Shown here piece after piece: positions 59,676 through 64,000 of a stretch of DNA of 64,000 bases. The translations under genes were made by a program, and so were the position numbers. The notes beneath the pieces are model-generated. The model saw only the letters and a program-made list of their open reading frames with translations. It did no database searches and was not told where the DNA came from. Each line of letters begins with the position of its first letter. Positions within the stretch are counted from its first letter, which is position 1. Source of the stretch: a virus; IMG/VR virus record IMGVR_UViG_3300021964_000054, positions 1-64,000 of that record, one strand, 5' to 3'.

Positions 59676-59686
59676 AATACTTTTAA

Positions 59687-62320
59687 TTAATCGTACATTG
59701 CTAGACTCATTCCATATTTAGTCCAAATGTCATTAATAGTCTGAGAAACTTTTACAAAGTCATTTGGATCACCAAAGTCAACATGGAAAAATCTTTGATT
59801 CAAATCTCTTGTGACTTTTGCTTTAGGATCATATACTTCACCCTCAAACAACAACCCTCGTCTTCCATTCTCATCAAATGAACCAGTAACAGACCAGTTA
59901 AATCCTGAGCTCTTCATGTAGCTTGGAGCATTTACAGTTGATGTAGAGTCACTAGCAAAGACATCAAACAAGCCATAAGAAACAGGATTAACTGTATTTG
60001 CATCAGCATATGTAGCCAGCCTGCCCAAAGACCCCCTTCTAGCTTGAAGAGTTTCGTATGGTATTCTTAATGTCATTTGTTCTTCATCTCCTTTTATACC
60101 AAGACTTTTAGCTTCTGATGAATTCATATCAACAGATACTGTTATGATAGCATCTTGTGATGCCGGATCATATGAAACCTTCATTTGTTTTCCAAACAGA
60201 TTTCTGAGATTTGTTCTATTGAGAGATTTTAGATTAACATCTTTTAGCTTGTCAGCTTCATACTCAACCTCAACGCCTTTTAAATCAGCAAGTTCAGCAA
60301 TATTATACGCCTCAGATGCAGTCATACCAGTCATATTGTATGTGTTTCCAGTAGGCCTACTTCTTGAAGAGAACTCACTACTTATAGATTTTTCACTTAA
60401 GAAGTTTCTCTCAGCTTCACTGAGCCCACTAAGGTCATAGATAGGACTTCCACTTCCAGTGTATCCAACTATAGGAGCATCTTCAAATATTTCTTTCATG
60501 TCATCTTGCTGTGCAAGTTTAGCTATGTTTTCATAGTTAGCATTGATATTTTTTCTCTCCTGAACCAAAGTTCTCATGTCTGAAAATGCACCATCAAATA
60601 TTGGGAAATACTTCTGTGCCTCAGCACTTTTACCAGACTTCTTATACATTGATAGTTTATTGCTTGCAAAATCATAAGTCTGCATAACTAGATTGTCAAC
60701 CAAAGCTGCTGCTTCTGCAGCATTTTGTGGAGTTGCAACTTGATTCATATCTGTACCTCCAACCTTATTATAATATTCTACTAATGCACGTTTGTCTTGA
60801 TCATTTAAAACAACATTTTGCCCTTCTGACATTTTCCTAACTTTGGCAATTGTAGGAACATATTTACCATAATCAGAGTTCTTAGCTAAAGCTAGATTTA
60901 CAATACCCTTTTCAGCAGCAAAAACTTTATTATAAAGATCACCTTTAGTCTTATCATAAGATGCCTCCAAAGCTTCAACACCTGTGTAGTTAGCACCTTC
61001 TTCTCCTGGCGCAGTAAACTGACCCATGTTCTCTTCACCAGGCATCTCACCTTTATTTACAGCTTTTTGCATTTCAAAGGCCATCTTTTCATTATGCATT
61101 TTTTGCTGATGAGCCATTTTCATTTTAGCTAATCTTTCTTGAGATGATATTCTCATTTGAGTAAGATAAACTTGATCTGCCTCCATATCCATTTTTGCAG
61201 TCGCATCTGCATAATTCATAGCCCACTGCATTGCAGTAGCTTGTCTTGCACCTGCAGTAAGATGACTATAAATGTTGTTGGATACATAGGAAGGATCTTC
61301 CATAATTTTTCTAGACTCTTCAGATGCATTTGAATAGTTCTTTTCAAGAATATCTCTTGCCTCAAGAAGTTCCATATATTCCTCCTTAACTTCAGGCTTA
61401 TCATAAGGGAAACCATCTTTGTAAAGCTGCTTATAGGTTTCAATTTTATTTTCAACTTGTGCCAAATTACTCATAGAAAACTGAGCCTCATCACTTCTGT
61501 CTTGTTGAAGCTTCTTAGCCATGTCTTGAGAAATTGTATTAATAGCGTCTTCTCTAGAAATACCTTGCTCTTTCATCATGCTTCTGATCTGGTTTTCACC
61601 AGACACTCTTCCCATAACATCAAACTGACGATCAAATCTAGGTCCCATTACACCCATTGCCCAGCTTGTGAATGGTTTGTATGCCATTTCACCATTTTCT
61701 ATCTTATAGAGATAAGCAGGATTTTTAGGATCTTTTGTACTATACTTTATACCCAAGCCTTGCTCTTTAGCCTGTTCTGCCAAAAACTTGTTTATGTCTT
61801 CAAATGGTGTAAAGTCACGAGGAGTGACTTTTTTAATTGAACCATCACCTCTTTTTGCACTTCTTAAATCTTCTTCTGCAAAACCAATGTCCATTGCAGA
61901 ATAATCACTGTACATTTCTCTTTTTTCTGGATCAGTACTGTTTTTGTATTGATCCATCAAAGATTTTTGTTGTTGATGATGCTTAGTTACATGAATGTCA
62001 TAAACCAAATCTTCATCTTGAGATATAGGATTTAATAAAGCCTTTGCTTTCTTTATATTTGTTGGATCAGATAAATCTACACCGGAAACACTATGTAAAG
62101 ATTTTTGAAGCTTTCTAAACATGTCATCTCTAAACTGTCTATTCTCATCATTAGTAACTGGACTATTGAGAACTGAGTTATATAGACTTTTCACCTGATT
62201 AAACCCGCGATCATAGCGAGCTTGCCCAGCAGAATAAACAGCTGTTAGAAATTGCCAGTTAGGCTGATAAGGAACAATCTTCCCAAATTCATCTGTAACG
62301 CCTTTTATATAAGTTGCCAT
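59687..62320 (-). CDS. Large virion structural or cargo protein
   Basis: The 877-residue protein begins MATYIKGVTDEFGKIVPYQP and is mainly helical. It has long charged and Met-rich helices (YLTQMRISSQERLAKMKMAH, then QQKMHNEKMAFEMQKAVNKG) and Gln/Lys clusters (HVTKHHQQQKSL). The final 150 residues are more beta-rich (GFNWSVTGSFDENGRRGLLF). No enzyme motif is visible. Position between the zincin protein and the next upstream gene (4- to 11-base gaps) and the amphipathic helices fit an internal or ejected protein. I know no exact function. Confidence 0.68.
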   Translation of the reverse strand: MATYIKGVTDEFGKIVPYQPNWQFLTAVYSAGQARYDRGFNQVKSLYNSVLNSPVTNDENRQFRDDMFRKLQKSLHSVSGVDLSDPTNIKKAKALLNPISQDEDLVYDIHVTKHHQQQKSLMDQYKNSTDPEKREMYSDYSAMDIGFAEEDLRSAKRGDGSIKKVTPRDFTPFEDINKFLAEQAKEQGLGIKYSTKDPKNPAYLYKIENGEMAYKPFTSWAMGVMGPRFDRQFDVMGRVSGENQIRSMMKEQGISREDAINTISQDMAKKLQQDRSDEAQFSMSNLAQVENKIETYKQLYKDGFPYDKPEVKEEYMELLEARDILEKNYSNASEESRKIMEDPSYVSNNIYSHLTAGARQATAMQWAMNYADATAKMDMEADQVYLTQMRISSQERLAKMKMAHQQKMHNEKMAFEMQKAVNKGEMPGEENMGQFTAPGEEGANYTGVEALEASYDKTKGDLYNKVFAAEKGIVNLALAKNSDYGKYVPTIAKVRKMSEGQNVVLNDQDKRALVEYYNKVGGTDMNQVATPQNAAEAAALVDNLVMQTYDFASNKLSMYKKSGKSAEAQKYFPIFDGAFSDMRTLVQERKNINANYENIAKLAQQDDMKEIFEDAPIVGYTGSGSPIYDLSGLSEAERNFLSEKSISSEFSSRSRPTGNTYNMTGMTASEAYNIAELADLKGVEVEYEADKLKDVNLKSLNRTNLRNLFGKQMKVSYDPASQDAIITVSVDMNSSEAKSLGIKGDEEQMTLRIPYETLQARRGSLGRLATYADANTVNPVSYGLFDVFASDSTSTVNAPSYMKSSGFNWSVTGSFDENGRRGLLFEGEVYDPKAKVTRDLNQRFFHVDFGDPNDFVKVSQTINDIWTKYGMSLAMYD

Positions 62321-62323
62321 TCT

Positions 62324-64000
62324 TTAATATTTTTTACCCCAAGGTGTACCATAACTAGCACCAAACGGCATTGAACCACCATCTTCGCGTGTTGACATCA
62401 TCATTGGATTTGTCCTTTGATTTAGAGCAGCTTGAGCATAGCTTCTAGTTTGATTATTATTGCTTCTACCTCTTGCGTAGCATTCTCTTTGAGCATTTTC
62501 AGCAAACTCATGGGCATTTTTAGTTTTCTTTTCATCGTCCATCTCTATGGATGTAGATTGCATATATTGATTATATGCCCTCTCATACTCACCAAAACAA
62601 TCACTTGTCAAACTTTGAGGATCAGAAGTATCTTCAAGAGGATCTTTATAGTTACCAGAAGCATCCCAAGTTCTACCCATGTTGAATCTATTTGGATACT
62701 TAGCTTGTGGATACAAGTATCTTAGCAACTCATCGTTATATCTGTTTTCCTCCCCTTTGTTATACATCTCAGTCATTAATGCACGTTTTGCATTTTGTGC
62801 ATTTGTAAGATTCTGACCAAATATAGCACTTTCATCTCCAAATGTTTTTCTCATTGCAAGATTTCTTTGTGCAGTATCTTGATCTAATTGAGACTTTTGC
62901 CCATAAGCTGTGTTAAGTCTATCAACATTTCTTGTTGCTACACCTGCTATATCTTGAGCAAGTTGATTCAAGAAAGTACCTTGAGCTCCCAGGGATGCTG
63001 CTGCTGCAGCATTACCAGACATCGTATTTGCCAAAAGATTGTTATACTGATTGGACATACCTGTTGTCGCAGCAATTAGTGTGTCTGGACTTTCTAGTGC
63101 ATAACCAAAAGGAGCCGGCCCCATTTGATATAGATTAGGCCTTCCCTTATATATCTTTTGACCAGCTGCTGTCAGATAGTTTCTGATGTCATTACCAAAC
63201 CAAGTGTCTGGAGCAGGAGCCTCTTCTTCAAGTATTTCGCCTTCTGCTTCACAAATCTTTTGAACACTCCCTAAATCTTCATACCCTTCACTAACTGCAC
63301 CACTTGGAGGAGTAGGACTCTCACCTTCTTTTACAGTAATTGGATCACTAACTCTCTTACCACTTTCGTCTTCAATACAGTAGTAAAAGGTTTTTGTTCC
63401 AGGTTCTGGCGGATCTACGACCTCCTCTTCTTTAGGAGCCGCAACAAGTCTTTGTTGAATGTATGTATCTCCAGGCCAAACATTGCCCTCTATATATGTA
63501 ATAGGTCTTCCACCACGACTTTGATCTGTAACACCTGTAGGGTTAATATCTAGGCCTGCCTTTCTAAATCTGTCTCTAAATTCAGGGTTTTGTAAAACGT
63601 CCTGCATTGCTTGATAAGAAGCTTCATATCTTCTGAGATCATTGTCATCCATTGCTTCACGACCCATTTGTTCCATTATGGATCTGTAATAGTCACCTCT
63701 TCCTGTGAGTTTTTTACCGCTTTCAGAATAACTCTTATCCCAATAATCATCTTGCAAAAAGTCACTATCGGCATAGATAGAAGATATAAGAGAAGTTTCT
63801 TCATTACCTCTAATGAGATTTTCAACAAACTGTTCTTTTGTCATTCCTCTTAAATCTGCAAGTGCTGTAGCATCAGGTGCATTACGTGGATTCCAATATC
63901 CTACATTATTTGGATCATCAAACTTACCTTGATCAACAAGAGGGTCAGTTACAATTTTTTGATAATCATCCCACATTTCGTCAATCATATCTTGACTCTT
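62324..64000 (-). CDS. Virion protein, 5' end beyond the window
   Basis: At least 554 residues from an ATG at 63988. The frame stays open to the window edge, so the true start is probably outside. The N-terminal part is helical, with a central Pro/Glu-rich hinge (PKEEEVVDPPEPGTKTFYYC) and an acidic beta segment. A helical part rich in Ala, Asn and Gln follows (LIAATTGMSNQYNNLLANTM, then RNVDRLNTAYGQKSQLDQDT). The end is Asn/Ser/Gly-rich (MPFGASYGTPWGKKY). It resembles internal tail or ejection proteins in composition, but the family is not recognised. Confidence 0.65.
   Translation of the reverse strand, partial: KSQDMIDEMWDDYQKIVTDPLVDQGKFDDPNNVGYWNPRNAPDATALADLRGMTKEQFVENLIRGNEETSLISSIYADSDFLQDDYWDKSYSESGKKLTGRGDYYRSIMEQMGREAMDDNDLRRYEASYQAMQDVLQNPEFRDRFRKAGLDINPTGVTDQSRGGRPITYIEGNVWPGDTYIQQRLVAAPKEEEVVDPPEPGTKTFYYCIEDESGKRVSDPITVKEGESPTPPSGAVSEGYEDLGSVQKICEAEGEILEEEAPAPDTWFGNDIRNYLTAAGQKIYKGRPNLYQMGPAPFGYALESPDTLIAATTGMSNQYNNLLANTMSGNAAAAASLGAQGTFLNQLAQDIAGVATRNVDRLNTAYGQKSQLDQDTAQRNLAMRKTFGDESAIFGQNLTNAQNAKRALMTEMYNKGEENRYNDELLRYLYPQAKYPNRFNMGRTWDASGNYKDPLEDTSDPQSLTSDCFGEYERAYNQYMQSTSIEMDDEKKTKNAHEFAENAQRECYARGRSNNNQTRSYAQAALNQRTNPMMMSTREDGGSMPFGASYGTPWGKKY

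Noticed and set aside
1-64000. Genetic code change (TAG or TGA read as an amino acid), known in some crAss-like phages
   Set aside because: All three stop codons terminate recognisable genes at sensible places, and the giant frames contain no internal TAG or TGA needing recoding.
1-64000. tRNA genes or CRISPR arrays
   Set aside because: Gaps are short (mostly under 180 bases), no cloverleaf or T-loop consensus was noticed, and no repeat-spacer pattern exists. A tRNAscan-SE run would settle it.

Overview
The window is A+T-rich, densely coded phage DNA that uses the standard genetic code: TAA, TAG and TGA all end genes, and 2,000-4,000-codon frames stay open without recoding. The best fit is a crAss-like phage (order Crassvirales) of a Bacteroidota host. 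The main evidence is a giant virion protein with the DFDID metal-binding motif of the crAss-like virion RNA polymerase. This protein sits in a block of very large, head-to-tail minus-strand genes (554 to 4123 codons). Supporting evidence is a compact plus-strand replication module: SF2 helicase, uracil-DNA glycosylase, DnaB-like helicase, RecA/AAA ATPase, primase, PD-(D/E)XK nuclease and family B DNA polymerase. Terminase, portal and major capsid genes are not seen and presumably lie beyond the right edge.

Layout. 1-5.6 kb (plus) holds small accessory or early genes, including DUF4241-like, DUF6915-like and cREC_REC-like proteins, with recurrent AGTGC/GCACT inverted repeats in two gaps. 5.7-18.1 kb (plus) is the DNA replication and recombination block, interrupted by one small antisense gene at 7.4-7.7 kb. 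18.2-19.6 kb (minus) is a two-gene lysis cassette: a one-protein spanin and an amidase endolysin. 19.8-23.8 kb (plus) carries a B12-dependent ribonucleotide reductase, a membrane-anchored lytic transglycosylase, an ADP-ribosyltransferase-fold protein and putative DNA-binding proteins. A bidirectional terminator near 23.88 kb separates this from 24.0-64 kb (minus), the virion and late block. That block contains, in coordinate order, a beta-helix tail spike, small membrane proteins including a holin, two tail fibre proteins, and then giant proteins. The giant proteins carry a RecB-like nuclease, a nucleotidyltransferase-like domain, the RNA polymerase, a 2H phosphoesterase and two HExxH zincin metalloprotease motifs.

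How it works together (inference). The giant proteins are probably packaged in the virion and delivered with the DNA. The packaged polymerase would start early transcription, while fused nuclease, protease, phosphoesterase and NTase domains could process proteins, disarm defences or repair RNA. The plus-strand genes then replicate the DNA with nucleotides from the reductase. Two near-identical copies of a GTATCTTATA-nTGA motif, each about 30 bp upstream of a minus-strand start (lysis operon and tail operon), look like a shared late promoter. Lysis functions are spread over three places: amidase plus spanin, transglycosylase, and holin-like proteins.

All assignments were made by reading motifs by eye. 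No database search or structure prediction was run.
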